Assembly (NCBI RefSeq): GCF_021390935.1
Contig: NZ_JAJPUI010000001.1
Location: 310,001 to 374,000, forward strand
Direction: 5' to 3'
DNA from: Streptomyces sp. CC228A
GTDB lineage: Bacteria > Actinomycetota > Actinomycetes > Streptomycetales > Streptomycetaceae
DNA length: 64,000 nucleotides
The position numbers and the translations under genes were made by a program. The notes under the pieces are model-generated. The model was not told the origin of the DNA. It made no database searches and saw only the letters and a list, made by a program, of their open reading frames with translations. The stretch's first letter is position 1; every line of letters starts with the position of its first letter. Shown here in pieces: positions 1 through 9,150 of the stretch.

Positions 1-258
1 GGCCTTGACGGCGAGCGGCACGGCCCGGCCCATCTGGTCGCCGAAGGCACCGATGACGATGGCGCCGCTGGCGGACTCGCCGAGAGTGAACATCGCGCCG
101 GCGTGCGGGCCGCCGACGTGGTTGTGGAAGTCCTTCTGGTCGGGCAGGCGCAGCACCGCGCGGTCTGCGGTCGCCTCGACGACGTCCAGGTTCAGGGTCT
201 TGGCCATGGGCACCGTGGCCAGCAGCATCTCGCCGATGTTCGGCAGCGTCTCGGACAT
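1..258 (-). CDS. Hotdog-fold thioesterase / DUF4442-like protein, C-terminus cut by window edge
   Basis: The gene reads leftward from an ATG at 258 and runs off the left end, leaving about 86 N-terminal residues. The visible part contains the segment NHVGGPHAGAMFTLGESASG, which matches the helix and active-site region of PaaI/DUF4442 hotdog thioesterases, where a small acyl-CoA thioester would be hydrolysed. Substrate cannot be told from this fragment. The next gene starts at 364 on the other strand, so the roughly 105 bp between them must hold both promoters. Family call is by recognition of the hotdog segment; the missing C-terminus prevents checking the full fold. Confidence 0.7.
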   Translation of the reverse strand, partial: MSETLPNIGEMLLATVPMAKTLNLDVVEATADRAVLRLPDQKDFHNHVGGPHAGAMFTLGESASGAIVIGAFGDQMGRAVPLAVKA

Positions 259-363
259 GCGCCGAAGTTACCAGGCGGTAGCATCCGTGCGTAACCCTGT
301 GCCGTACAGGTGACCGGGGGCGGCCGTGGCACGCGTCACCCCGCCCCTCTATGGTTACTGGCC

Positions 364-1416
364 ATGTGGCCAGGACAGCAGCCGCCCGGGGGCGAGCAGA
401 ACCCGCAGGACCAGAACGCGCCGAATCCGTACCAGCAGCAGGGGTACCAGCAGCCGAACCCTTACCAGCAGCAGCCGGGGTACCAGCAGCCTGGCCACCC
501 TCAGCAGCCGGGTTACGGCCAGCCGAACCCTTACCAGCAGCCCACCGTCCCGCAGTACGCCGTGCCCGGCCAGCCGCCCGCCGCGGCCGCGCCGCCGGCG
601 TCCGGCAGCCGCAGGACGACGGTGGTCGTCGCGACCGTGTCCGCCCTGGCCGTCCTGACCACCGCCGGAGTCACCGGCTATGTGGTGCTGGGCGACGACG
701 GGAAGGAGTCGGTCGCCAAGCCCGACGCCAAGCCCGCGGCGAGCGTCTCCGCTCCGGCGGCCGACCCGTCGCCCTCCGCCGTCGACAACCCCCGTGCGGG
801 CAACGGCGCGGCACAGCCGACCATCCCCGGCTGGAAGGTCGTCTACAACCCCAAGTACGGCACGCTGTTCGACGTTCCGGCCGACTGGGAGGTCAGCGGC
901 TCGGGCGTCATGCACATCGTGACGGACGAGAAGGAGGGCGGCGCCGCCGCCTTCAACGTCATGTCGGCACCGGCGTACTACAAGAGCGAATGGTGCTCGT
1001 ACGACGCCGAGAAGGACGGCACACCCGACACATGGGGGCTGGCCTCGACCGGTACCAAGGGCGCCCAGGGCGCCAAGGACACCGGCAACGCCGCGCTGAA
1101 CGAGGCCGGCACCTGGGCCTGGTCGCAGGCGCAGGACGAGCCCAAGGAGAAGGTCAAGCTCGGCAAGCCGGCCCCGTACACCACCAAGTCCGGACTCACG
1201 GGCCACGTGGCGACGGCGAAGACCGAGAACACCAAGCACGAGCACAAGTGCGACACGGAGACCAAGGCCATCGCGTTCTCCTTCAAGAACGCCAAGGGCG
1301 ACTTCTCCACCTGGTGCCTCTACGGCCCGACGGGCGTCAAGGACGAGCTCCCGGAGGCCACGATCCAGAAGATCCTGAGCACCGTGCGCCTCGCTGACGA
1401 GCAGCCGAAGCAGTAG
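364..1416 (+). CDS. Single-pass membrane protein with Pro/Gln-rich cytoplasmic tail, unknown function
   Basis: A 350-residue protein. Residues 1-75 are a low-complexity tail built of repeated PNPYQQQ and GYQQP units, residues about 86-107 are a single hydrophobic helix, and the rest is an extracytoplasmic domain after an Ala/Pro/Asp linker. The outer domain has several Cys residues (near residues 211, 300 and 320). The start ATG at 364 was chosen over an upstream in-frame GTG at 310 because the Gln-rich tail begins there and such proteins in streptomycetes typically begin with a short Pro/Gln-rich leader. No enzyme motif is visible. It looks like a sensor or scaffold of the cell envelope, but that is inference only. 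Confidence 0.75.
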   Translation: MWPGQQPPGGEQNPQDQNAPNPYQQQGYQQPNPYQQQPGYQQPGHPQQPGYGQPNPYQQPTVPQYAVPGQPPAAAAPPASGSRRTTVVVATVSALAVLTTAGVTGYVVLGDDGKESVAKPDAKPAASVSAPAADPSPSAVDNPRAGNGAAQPTIPGWKVVYNPKYGTLFDVPADWEVSGSGVMHIVTDEKEGGAAAFNVMSAPAYYKSEWCSYDAEKDGTPDTWGLASTGTKGAQGAKDTGNAALNEAGTWAWSQAQDEPKEKVKLGKPAPYTTKSGLTGHVATAKTENTKHEHKCDTETKAIAFSFKNAKGDFSTWCLYGPTGVKDELPEATIQKILSTVRLADEQPKQ

Positions 1417-1447
1417 GCCGCCCGCTCGGACGGCCCGGGCGGGCGGC
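1417..1447 (+). terminator. GC-rich hairpin after the membrane-protein gene
   Basis: GCCGCCCGC at 1417-1425 pairs with GCGGGCGGC at 1439-1447 across a 13-nt loop, directly after the stop codon. There is no U-tract, as is usual for streptomycete terminators. Confidence 0.5.
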
Positions 1448-1541
1448 GGCCGAAGGCCGGAGCGGAGGGGACCGGCCGGGGTTCGCCGTCTGACGGGCAA
1501 TCCGTTTGGCGGCGGGCCCCCGCACAGGCGATAGTCCGCAT

Positions 1542-2822
1542 GTGAGACAGCCCGCCGCCCAGCGCAACTACCTGCTGCTGACCGCCTCCGCGGTCGTCAC
1601 CAACCTCGGCACGCACGGAGCCCTCATCGCGGCGGCCTTCGCGGTGCTGGAGACCGGTGGCGACGCCGGGGACGTCGGCCTCGTGGCCGCCGCCCGGTTC
1701 CTGCCCCTGGTCCTCTTCCTCCTCATCGGGGGAGCCGTCGCCGACCGGCTGCCGCGGCACCGGGTCATGGTCGCTGCCAACGCCCTGAACTGCGTGTCGC
1801 AAGCGGCCTTCGCGGCCCTCGTGCTGTCCGGCGCCGCCGAGCTGTGGCACATGATGGTGCTGACCGCGCTGTGCGGCACCGGACAGGCCTTCTTCAACCC
1901 CGCGGCCGAGGGCATGCTGATGTCCAGCGTCACCGGGGAGCACGCGGCCCGGGCGTTCGCCCTGTTCCGGATGGCGATGAACGGCGCCACCATCGGCGGC
2001 GCCGCACTCGGCGGGGCGCTGATCGCCGCCTTCGGGCCCGGCTGGGTCCTCGCCATCGACGCGGCCGCCTTCGCCGTGGCGGGCGCGCTGCGCGCGTTCC
2101 TCGACGTGAGCCACATCCCGGAGCGGACGCCCGGCAGCGGTCTGCTGGCGGATCTGCGGGAGGGCTGGCGAGAGGTCGCGAGCCGCCCCTGGCTGTGGTC
2201 CATCGTGGCCCAGTTCTCCGTCGTCGTGGCCGTCGTCGGCGCCGCCGAGGCCGTGTACGGGCCGCTGGTCGCCCGGGACGCGCTGGGCGGGGCACGGCCC
2301 TGGGGCATCGCCCTGGCCGCCTTCGGCGCGGGCACCATCGGAGGCGCACTGCTGATGCTGCGCTGGAAGCCCCGGCGGATGCTGCTCGTCGGCACGCTGT
2401 GCGTGTTCCCGCTGGCGCTGCCGTCGGCGGCGCTGGCCGTGCCCCTCCAACTGCCGGGCCTGATGGCGGCGATGTTCGTGTGCGGGGTGACGCTGGAGGT
2501 GTTCGGCGTGGCCTGGATGACCACGCTGCACCAGGAGATACCCGAGGAGAAGATGTCCCGGGTCACCGCGTACGACTGGTTCGGCTCCACCGCCATGCTG
2601 CCGCTGTCCACCGCTCTCGCCGGTCCCGCGGAGGAGCTCTTCGGGCGCCCGCAGGCGCTGTGGGGCTGCGCGGCGCTGATCGTCCTGGTGACCGCGCTGG
2701 TCCTCCTCGTCCCCGATGTGCGGAACCTGACGCGGCGGACGAAGGAGGTCGCCGCGGGCGGAGCGGCTCCGGCCGCTGCCGTCTCAGCCGATGCCGAAGG
2801 CGCCGCCGGGCGGGACCGGTGA
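1542..2822 (+). CDS. MFS transporter (drug-efflux type)
   Basis: A 426-residue, 12-helix-type MFS protein of the enterobactin-exporter/MFS_3 group. The cytoplasmic loop between helices 2 and 3 carries GGAVADRLPRHRVM, the usual MFS motif A position. The GTG at 1542 was preferred to the upstream ATG at 1506 because the sequence RQPAAQRNYLLLTASAV runs straight into helix 1. The last 38 bp overlap the tail of the convergent gene ending at 2784. Substrate unknown; such proteins usually export hydrophobic compounds by proton antiport. Confidence 0.85.
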   Translation: MRQPAAQRNYLLLTASAVVTNLGTHGALIAAAFAVLETGGDAGDVGLVAAARFLPLVLFLLIGGAVADRLPRHRVMVAANALNCVSQAAFAALVLSGAAELWHMMVLTALCGTGQAFFNPAAEGMLMSSVTGEHAARAFALFRMAMNGATIGGAALGGALIAAFGPGWVLAIDAAAFAVAGALRAFLDVSHIPERTPGSGLLADLREGWREVASRPWLWSIVAQFSVVVAVVGAAEAVYGPLVARDALGGARPWGIALAAFGAGTIGGALLMLRWKPRRMLLVGTLCVFPLALPSAALAVPLQLPGLMAAMFVCGVTLEVFGVAWMTTLHQEIPEEKMSRVTAYDWFGSTAMLPLSTALAGPAEELFGRPQALWGCAALIVLVTALVLLVPDVRNLTRRTKEVAAGGAAPAAAVSADAEGAAGRDR

Positions 2823-3628
2823 CGCCACGGCGTCCGCGTCCCGGACCACGGGCGCGTCGCCCGTGAGGCGCGCCAGCGCTTCGCCCTCCTCCACGCGCGC
2901 GGGGAACGGGTCGCCGGCGGCGCGCCGTGCGAGCCGGGCCGTGTCCAGGGGGTGTGCGACGCCACCAGTACGACGTTGCCGAAGCGGCGGCCGCGCAGCA
3001 CGGCGGGTTCGGCGATCAGTGCGAGCTCGGGGAAGACGGCTCCGAAGGTGGCCAGCTGCGAGCGGAGGAACGGGAAGGGCGCACCGTCCGCGAGGTTCGC
3101 CGCGTAGCAGCCGCCCGGCCGCAGCACCCGCTCCACGACGTGCGCGTACTCGACGGACGTCAGGTGCGCCGGCACCCGCGAGCCGCCGAAGACGTCCCCG
3201 ACGACGAGGTCCGCCGAGCGCGCCGGCGCCGCCTCCAGCCAGGCCCGCGCGTCGGCGCCGTGCACGGTGATGCCCGAGGCGGCGGGCACGGGCAGGTGCT
3301 CCGCGACCAGGGCGAGCAGCCCCCGGTCCGCCTCCACCACCTCCTGCCGCGACCCCGGGCGGGTGGCTGCCGCGTAGCGCGGCAGGGTGAACGCACCGCC
3401 GCCGAGGTGCACGAGGTCCAGCGGCGCGGCCTCGGGGCCCGCGCAGTCGACGACGTGGGCGAGCCGACGCGCGTACTCGAACTCCAGGTGGGTCGGATCG
3501 TCCAGGTCGACGTACGACTGCGGGGCGCCGTCCACGGTCAGCAGCCAGGCCCGGTCCCGGTCGACGTCCGGCATGAGCTTGGCGGTGCCGCCGTCGACGG
3601 CGCGGAGGACGGGGAGGGGCTCGTTCAC
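2784..3628 (-). CDS. Spermidine-synthase-like class I methyltransferase-fold protein, one apparent frameshift
   Basis: About 281 residues when the shift is corrected. The Rossmann glycine motif LVHLGGGAFTLPRY, an acidic strand end (QEVVEAD) and DLVVGDVFGG match the spermidine-synthase-like SAM-fold family, which in actinomycetes often lacks polyamine activity. Reading from GTG 3628, the frame is good to GNVVLVASH, then one base is missing in the G run at 2948-2952 (C run on the coding strand). The continuation DTARLARRAAGDPFPARVEE is in the next frame and runs to the stop at 2784. The deletion makes the annotated length 3n+2. Product function is unproven. Confidence 0.75.
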
Positions 3629-4255
3629 CGGGCCATTGTCCCGCCCCAGCCGCACCTCGCGGCACCTCGGCGCCGGTTGCCGACGCCGAGCGCGGGGGCC
3701 GCCGCCCCGGACCCGGAAGCGGGGATCCGGTCCGGCACGGCGGGGCCCCGGATCCCCACCGCCCGTACGGCACGGACCCCTCCCCCGGCTTCCCGCACAG
3801 GCGCCGCGGACACCGCCCGCACCACCCCGCCCGGACGCCGGGTTCCGTGGCCCCACCACCCGGACCGCCGGGCGAAGTCCTGAGCGGGGCGGCGGCTCCA
3901 GCGGATATGCGATGCGGGGCGGCGGCTCCAGCGGGGCGGCGGGCCGCGGCCGCAACACGGCGGCAGCCGCAGCGGCCGGCGAGTGCGGCGTGCGGCGTGC
4001 GGCATGCGGCGACTGCGACGGGCGGCGACTGCTACGGGGTGACCGGCGGCGACTGCTACGGGGTGGCGGGCGGCGACGGCGGCGGGGTGGCAGGCGACGC
4101 CCGCGATGGGCGCGGAAACGCCACGGCGCGGGAACGCCGAGGCGCGGAGCACCAGGACGCGGGAGCACCAGGACGCGGGAGCACCAGGACGCGGGAGCAC
4201 CGGGAAGCGTCGTCCGTCACGGCGATCAACGGACCGCTTCGGTTACGCTCCCCGA
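3629..4255. other. Gene-free GC-rich spacer with short repeats
   Basis: No convincing coding frame. It contains two copies of GCGGGGCGGCGGCTCCAGCG (about 3890-3935), two copies of GGCGACTGCTACGGGGTG (about 4022-4064) and the 16-bp tandem repeat listed separately. The promoter of the leftward gene at 3628 should lie at its left end. Confidence 0.6.
4147..4200. repeat. 16-bp tandem repeat, 3.4 copies
   Basis: The unit GAGCACCAGGACGCGG is repeated exactly at 4147, 4163 and 4179, followed by the partial copy GAGCAC at 4195. It ends about 55 bp before the next gene. Confidence 0.9.
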
Positions 4256-5058
4256 ATGCTCCCGCCCGCCACCCCGCGCCCGCCGGCCGGTCCCGCCCTG
4301 CGCTGCGCCCGGGTGCTCCTGTCCCCCCGGGCCCGGCTCGCCCTGCTCGTCCTGCTGCTGGCCTGCGGCGCCGCGGCGGTCCTGACGTACGAGCCGCAGC
4401 GCCTGCTGGCGGACGGCGGCTGGCCGCCGCAGACCGGGGTGCCGCGGCCGCGGTGCTGTTCGGCGTGGCGTACGGCCTGTGCACGGCGGCCTTCGTGCCG
4501 CGGCCGGTGCTGAACCTGGCGGCGGGCGCGCTCTTCGGTGCCCAGGCGGGGCTGGCGGCGGCCGTCGGCGGCACCGTCCTCGGCGCGGGCATCTCCTTCA
4601 CGCTCGGCCGGGTCCTCGGCCAGGACGGGCTGCGGCCCCTGCTGCGCGGCCGGTTCCTGGAGCTGGCGGACGGGCAGCTCAGCCGGCACGGCTTCCGGTC
4701 GACGCTGGCGATCCGGCTGTTCCCCGGCGTGCCGTTCGCGGCGGCCAACTACTGCGCGGCGGTCTCCCGGATGGGGTACGCGCCGTTCCTGGTCGGCACG
4801 GGGATCGGCTGCGTGCCCAACACGGCGGCGTACGTGATCGCGGGCAGCCAGGCGGGCTCGCCGACCTCGCCGGCCTTCCTGATCTCCGCCGCGTTCATCG
4901 TGGTGAGCGTGGCCGCGGGTGCGGTGGTCGCCTGGCGCAAGCGGCACCGGCTCGCGCTCAGGGGCCCGGTGGGCGGCCCGGGTGGCGCGGCCGTGCCGGT
5001 CCGGCTGCCCGTACCGGCCCAGGTCAGGGCGATGGCGGTGGAGAGCGAGCCGGTGTGA
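4256..5058 (+). CDS. TVP38/TMEM64 (SNARE-associated, DedA-like) membrane protein, one apparent frameshift
   Basis: About 267 residues after correction. The N-terminus (first helix LALLVLLLACGAAAVL, then a short loop ending GGWPPQTG) is in the frame of the ATG at 4256. From about 4440 the protein continues one frame over with VLFGVAYGLCTAAFVPRPVL and the VTT-domain core NLAAGALFGAQAGLAAAVGG and RLFPGVPFAAANYCAAVSRM. The shift fits loss of one G from the run at 4436-4439, which would restore QTGGAAAAVLFG. Family members are lipid-scramblase-like or envelope maintenance proteins; the exact role here is unknown. Confidence 0.8.
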
Positions 5059-5162
5059 CACGGCTGCCCGACATCGGATGATCACCGTCCGTTCACCGTC
5101 GGGCGATACGCTGCACCGCATCCTTTGACCGCACACGTACATTTCGGGACGGCCCTGGCCCC

Positions 5163-6038
5163 ATGAATTGGTTCGAATCGCTCATCCTCGGACTCGTCCA
5201 GGGGCTGACGGAGTTCCTCCCGATCTCCTCCAGCGCCCATCTGCGTCTCACGGCGGCCTTCGCGGGCTGGCAGGACCCGGGCGCCGCGTTCACGGCCGTC
5301 ACGCAGATCGGCACGGAGACCGCCGTCCTCATCTACTTCCGCAAGGACATCAGCCGGATCCTGTCCGCCTGGTTCCGGTCCCTGACGGACAAGTCGATGC
5401 GCGCGGACCAGGACGCCCGGCTGGGCTGGCTGGTCATCGTCGGCTCGGTCCCGATCGGTGTGCTGGGCGTGACGCTCAAGGACCAGATCGAAGGGCCCTT
5501 CCGCGACCTGCGGCTCACCGCGACGATGCTGATCGTGCTCGGTGTCGTCCTGGGCGTGGCCGACCGGCTGGCGGCCCGCGCGCAGGAAGGCGGCCGGCAC
5601 CGCGCCGCCGCGCCCCGCAAGACGCTGGCGGACCTGGGCGTCAAGGACGGCCTGGTGTTCGGCCTGTGCCAGGCGATGGCACTCGTCCCGGGCGTCTCCC
5701 GGTCCGGCGCGACGATCAGCGGCGGCCTGTTCATGAACTACACCCGCGAGTCCGCCGCCCGGTACTCCTTCCTCCTCGCCATCCCCGCCGTCATGGCGTC
5801 CGGGGTGTACGAGCTGAAGTCCGTGAGCGAGAGCCACGTGTCCTGGGGGCCGACGGTCTTCGCGACGGTCATCGCCTTCTGCGTGGGCTACGCCGTCATC
5901 GCCTGGTTCATGAAGTTCATCACCACCAAGAGCTTCATGCCCTTCGTGGTGTACCGGATAGGGCTCGGTCTGGTGCTGCTGGCGCTGATCTGGCTGGGTG
6001 TCCTCAGCCCGACCGCCGGGCAGGCCGCGGGCCACTGA
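5163..6038 (+). CDS. uppP: Undecaprenyl-diphosphatase UppP (BacA)
   Basis: A 291-residue membrane enzyme that dephosphorylates undecaprenyl diphosphate to recycle the peptidoglycan lipid carrier; overproduction gives bacitracin resistance. The signature GLTEFLPISSSAHL at residues 16-29 and the second motif PGVSRSGATI near residue 177 are both intact, as are about seven to eight hydrophobic helices. The ATG at 5163 matches the family start MNWFESLILGLVQG. Full length, no neighbours in an operon. Confidence 0.95.
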   Translation: MNWFESLILGLVQGLTEFLPISSSAHLRLTAAFAGWQDPGAAFTAVTQIGTETAVLIYFRKDISRILSAWFRSLTDKSMRADQDARLGWLVIVGSVPIGVLGVTLKDQIEGPFRDLRLTATMLIVLGVVLGVADRLAARAQEGGRHRAAAPRKTLADLGVKDGLVFGLCQAMALVPGVSRSGATISGGLFMNYTRESAARYSFLLAIPAVMASGVYELKSVSESHVSWGPTVFATVIAFCVGYAVIAWFMKFITTKSFMPFVVYRIGLGLVLLALIWLGVLSPTAGQAAGH

Positions 6039-6410
6039 CGGCCTGCGGGCCACTGACGCAGGTGCCGGCCACTGGCGGAGGCGCTGCCCTCCGGCGAAGG
6101 CGCCGGCCGCCGACGGAGGTGCGGCCCCCTGACGGAGGTGCGGCCCGCTGACGGAGACGGTGCGGGCCGCCGGCGGGGGTACCGGCGGCCCGTGGTCCGG
6201 GGTTCTGCGACCCGGACACCTCCAGGAGAGCGTGCCGCACCGGAAGCGGGCGGCGCGAGAGCACGTGGCGCGCGGACGGAGGTGATTCCTCCGCACCCGC
6301 CCGGCCCCCGCGCGCCCCAGGGGCCCGGTCCGCACCCGCGCGGTCCGTCCGCACCCCGTGTGAACGCCGTACGGGCTGCGGTCCGCCTGCGCGGGGCGCA
6401 CCCTGGAGGC
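6039..6410. other. Gene-free spacer with GACGGAGGTGCGGCCC direct repeats
   Basis: Between uppP and the small gene at 6411. The 16-mer GACGGAGGTGCGGCCC occurs at 6112-6127 and 6131-6146, and diverged copies of the same GACGGAGG/GGCCACTGACG unit extend back to 6039. I see no coding frame and no tRNA. Confidence 0.6.
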
Positions 6411-6626
6411 ATGGCCTGGCACGCGCCCGTCGTCGTCCACCGGCCGACCGCCGGGGGCGGGCGGCGGGTCACCGTGCGCGGGCAGATCGTGGGCCTGGCC
6501 CGCAACGACGCGGATCTGGTGGAGTTCCTGCGCCGTACGGGTCTCGACGACGCCGACATCGACCTGGACGACCCGCACCTGGTCGAGTGGCGGGGCGGGC
6601 GCGCGCATCAGTGGGAAGCGGCCTGA
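6411..6626 (+). CDS. Small acidic hypothetical protein
   Basis: A 71-residue protein (starting MAWHAPVVVHRPT) with an Asp-rich C-terminal half (LDDADIDLDDPHLVEW). An AGGGTG-like GGAGGC stretch lies just upstream of the ATG at 6411. It has no recognisable domain. The compositional bias and clean start support it being real, but it could be a conserved streptomycete orphan only. Confidence 0.55.
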   Translation: MAWHAPVVVHRPTAGGGRRVTVRGQIVGLARNDADLVEFLRRTGLDDADIDLDDPHLVEWRGGRAHQWEAA

Positions 6627-6668
6627 CGGGTCCTGGCGTGTCGCACGGGGCGGACGGACACTGGGGTG

Positions 6669-7133
6669 ATGACACAGCGAGTGGACCTGGCCACCGTGAT
6701 GGACCGGCTGGCCATCGACGAGTTGATGACCGGCTACGCCCTCGCCGTGGACGACGCCGACTGGACGGCCTACGGGCGGCTGTTCACGCCTGACGCGCAC
6801 GTCGACTACCGGGGTGCGGGCGGCATCGCGGGCCCCGTGGGCGAGGTCGCCTCCTGGCTCGCACGGTCGCTGCGGGACTTCCCCGTGCGCCAGCACCTCA
6901 TCCTCAACCGCCTGGTGCGGCTGGAGGACCGCGACGGCTTCCCGGCGGACCGCGCCGAGGCGCGGGCGGAGTACCTGAACGCGGTGCCGCTCGGCGGATT
7001 CCTCGGCGGCGGCCGGTACCGCTTCGGGGTACGGCGCACCGAGCACGGCTGGCGCCTGCACGAGGTCGAGGTCCGTGAGCGGTGGCGCCGGGCGCCCGGC
7101 GCGCCGGTGCCGGACGCACCGGCGCCGGACTGA
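6669..7133 (+). CDS. SnoaL-like (NTF2-fold) protein
   Basis: 154 residues. The N-terminal pattern AIDELMTGYALAVDDADWTAYGRLFTPDAHVDYRG is the usual SnoaL_4 opening, in which a small alpha+beta barrel pocket binds a hydrophobic ligand. Family members are cyclases, dehydratases or of unknown role. The ATG at 6669 directly follows an in-frame GTG at 6666; either could be used. Function cannot be set from sequence. Confidence 0.75.
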   Translation: MTQRVDLATVMDRLAIDELMTGYALAVDDADWTAYGRLFTPDAHVDYRGAGGIAGPVGEVASWLARSLRDFPVRQHLILNRLVRLEDRDGFPADRAEARAEYLNAVPLGGFLGGGRYRFGVRRTEHGWRLHEVEVRERWRRAPGAPVPDAPAPD

Positions 7134-7171
7134 CCGCCTCCGCCACACTGGACGGCGAGGAGGCGACGCGC

Positions 7172-9150
7172 ATGCGGATGCGGGCGGCGGGATCCCGTCG
7201 TCGCGGTGGGGCCGGGGCGTCCTGGCCGTGCTCGCCGGGGCCGTGCCCGCGGCGGCGTTCCCCGAGCCGTCCCTGTGGTGGCTGGCCTATGTCGGCCTCG
7301 TGCCCTGGATGCTGCTGGTGCGTTCCGCGCGGGACGGGCGGCGGGCGGCGCTCGACGGCTGGCTGGGCGGGCTGGGCTTCACGCTGGCCGTGCACCACTG
7401 GCTGCTGCCGCACCTGCACGTCTTCACGGTGGTGGTGGCGGCGCTGCTGGGGCTGCTGTGGGCGCCGTGGGGGTGGCTGGTGCACCGGTTCCTGCACGGC
7501 GTGCCGGGCGGTGGCCGCGCGGTGGCGGGGCTGGCCGTGGTGCCGTCGGCGTGGCTGCTGGTCGAGCTGGTCAGGTCGTGGGAAGCACTGGGTGGCCCGT
7601 GGGGGCTCCTGGGGGCGAGTCAGTGGCAGGTCCCGGCGGCGCTGAGGGTGGCTTCGGTGGGCGGGGTGTGGCTGGTGACGCTGCTGGTGGTGGCGGTCAA
7701 CACGGCGGTCACCCTCCTGGTGGCGGCGGCGTCCGCGCCTGCCGCCGCCGATGCGGCGGCACCCCGGCCCGTCAGGGCCGGGAGCGGGGCCCACCCGGCC
7801 GCGCCGCACGAGGCCCGGGCCCCGTCGCCGTACGGGAACGGGAAGCGCCCGCTCGCGCCGGAGCCCGCCACCCGGGCGGCAGAGCCCTCAGTACCCGTGC
7901 CAGAACCCACCGCCCCCGCCGCGGAACCCGCAGTACCCCCGGCGGAACCCACCGACCCCGTGGCGGAACCCACAGCACCCCCGGCGGAACCCACCGCCCC
8001 CGTGGCGGAGCCCGCCGCACGGACGCCCGAGCCTCCCGGCCATCGCCCTGCGACGCCGCCGCGCCGCCCGGCCGTCCCCGGCGCGGGGCCCGCGGCCGCA
8101 CGCCGCCACGGCGGTTCCCGGGTGCGGCCGGCCGCCGCTGCCGGGGCCGCGCTGGCGGCCTGTGCGGTAGCCGTGGCAGGGGTGTGGGTCCGCTACGAGG
8201 AGCCGGCGGCGAGCGCGCGGCTGCGGGTCGCGGTGGTCCAGCCGGGGGTGTTCGACGGGCCGGACGGCGCCGAGCGGCGGTTCGCGCGCGGTGAGGAGCT
8301 GACGCGGGCCCTGGCCGGGCGGGACGTGGACCTGGTGGTGTGGGGCGAGAGCAGCGTGGGCGCCGACCTGGCGGCCCGGCCCGACCTGTCCGACCGGCTG
8401 GCCGCGCTGTCCCGGGAGCTCGGGGCGGAGATCCTGGTCAACGTCGACGCGCGTCGCTCGGACCTGCCGGGCATCTACAAGAGCAGCGTCCTGGTGGACG
8501 CCGGGGGCCCGACCGGCGACCGGTACGACAAGATGCGGCTCGTGCCCTTCGGCGAGTACGTGCCGGCGCGGTCGCTGCTGGGCTGGGCCACGTCGGTGGG
8601 CCGCGCCGCGGAGGAGGACCGCAGGCGCGGCGAGCGTCCGGTCGTGATGCCCCTCGGCGCGGAGGCCCCCGGGGACGCGCGGCTCGGGCCGCTGGTCTGC
8701 TTCGAGACGGCGTTCCCCGACATGAGCCGCCGGCTCGTCCGGGACGGCGCGGACGTGCTGGTCGCCCAGTCGGCGACATCGACCTTCCAGGGCACCTGGG
8801 CGCCCGAGCAGCACGCCTCCCTCGGGGCGCTGCGGGCGGCGGAGACCGCCCGTCCGATGGTGCACGCGACGCTCACCGGGGTCACTGCGGTGTACGGGCC
8901 GGACGGGGCGCGGATCGGTGTGCCGCTCGGTACGGAGCGGAGCGCCGCCGCCGTGTACGAGGTGCCGCTCACGGAGGCCGGCACCCCGTACGTCCGGTTC
9001 GGGGACTGGCCGGTGAAGGCGGCGGCCGCGGTCCTGGCGGGGGCGGCGGGTGCGGCGGCGGTGCGCGAGCTCAGGCGCCGCTCCGCTCCAGGGAGTCCCG
9101 TACGACCCGCTCGCACAGCTCGTGGGTCAGCAGGGCGTCGCGGGCACTGA
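7172..9150 (+). CDS. lnt: Apolipoprotein N-acyltransferase Lnt with long Pro/Glu repeat insert, N-terminal frameshift
   Basis: Transfers the third acyl chain onto lipoprotein N-termini at the outer face of the membrane. The N-terminal membrane domain (WLAYVGLVPWMLLVRSARDG onward) is followed by a nitrilase-type catalytic domain with Glu in VVWGESS, Lys in DRYDKMRLVPFGEY and Cys in GPLVCFETAFPD, the expected triad. About 150 residues of low-complexity Ala/Pro/Glu sequence (7730-8190) separate the two, making it about 659 residues against a usual 520-550. The ATGs at 7172/7178 behind GAGGAGG are one frame off the body; loss of a G at 7189-7191 would reconcile them. The last 80 bp overlap the convergent gene. 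Confidence 0.85.
7890..8030 (+). repeat. Tandem repeat encoding AEPTAP-type motifs inside lnt
   Basis: Imperfect 24-bp units encode runs such as AEPAVPPAEPTDPVAEPTA. The repeat lies in the linker between the membrane and nitrilase domains, so it would sit at the membrane surface. Confidence 0.8.

Noticed and set aside
1568..4168. Very long reverse reading frame through the MFS gene
   Set aside because: The part below 2945 is the antisense of the MFS gene; only 2945-3628 is real protein, continuing in another frame.
4147..4200. Possible CRISPR array
   Set aside because: The 16-bp units are contiguous with no unique spacers and no cas genes are near.
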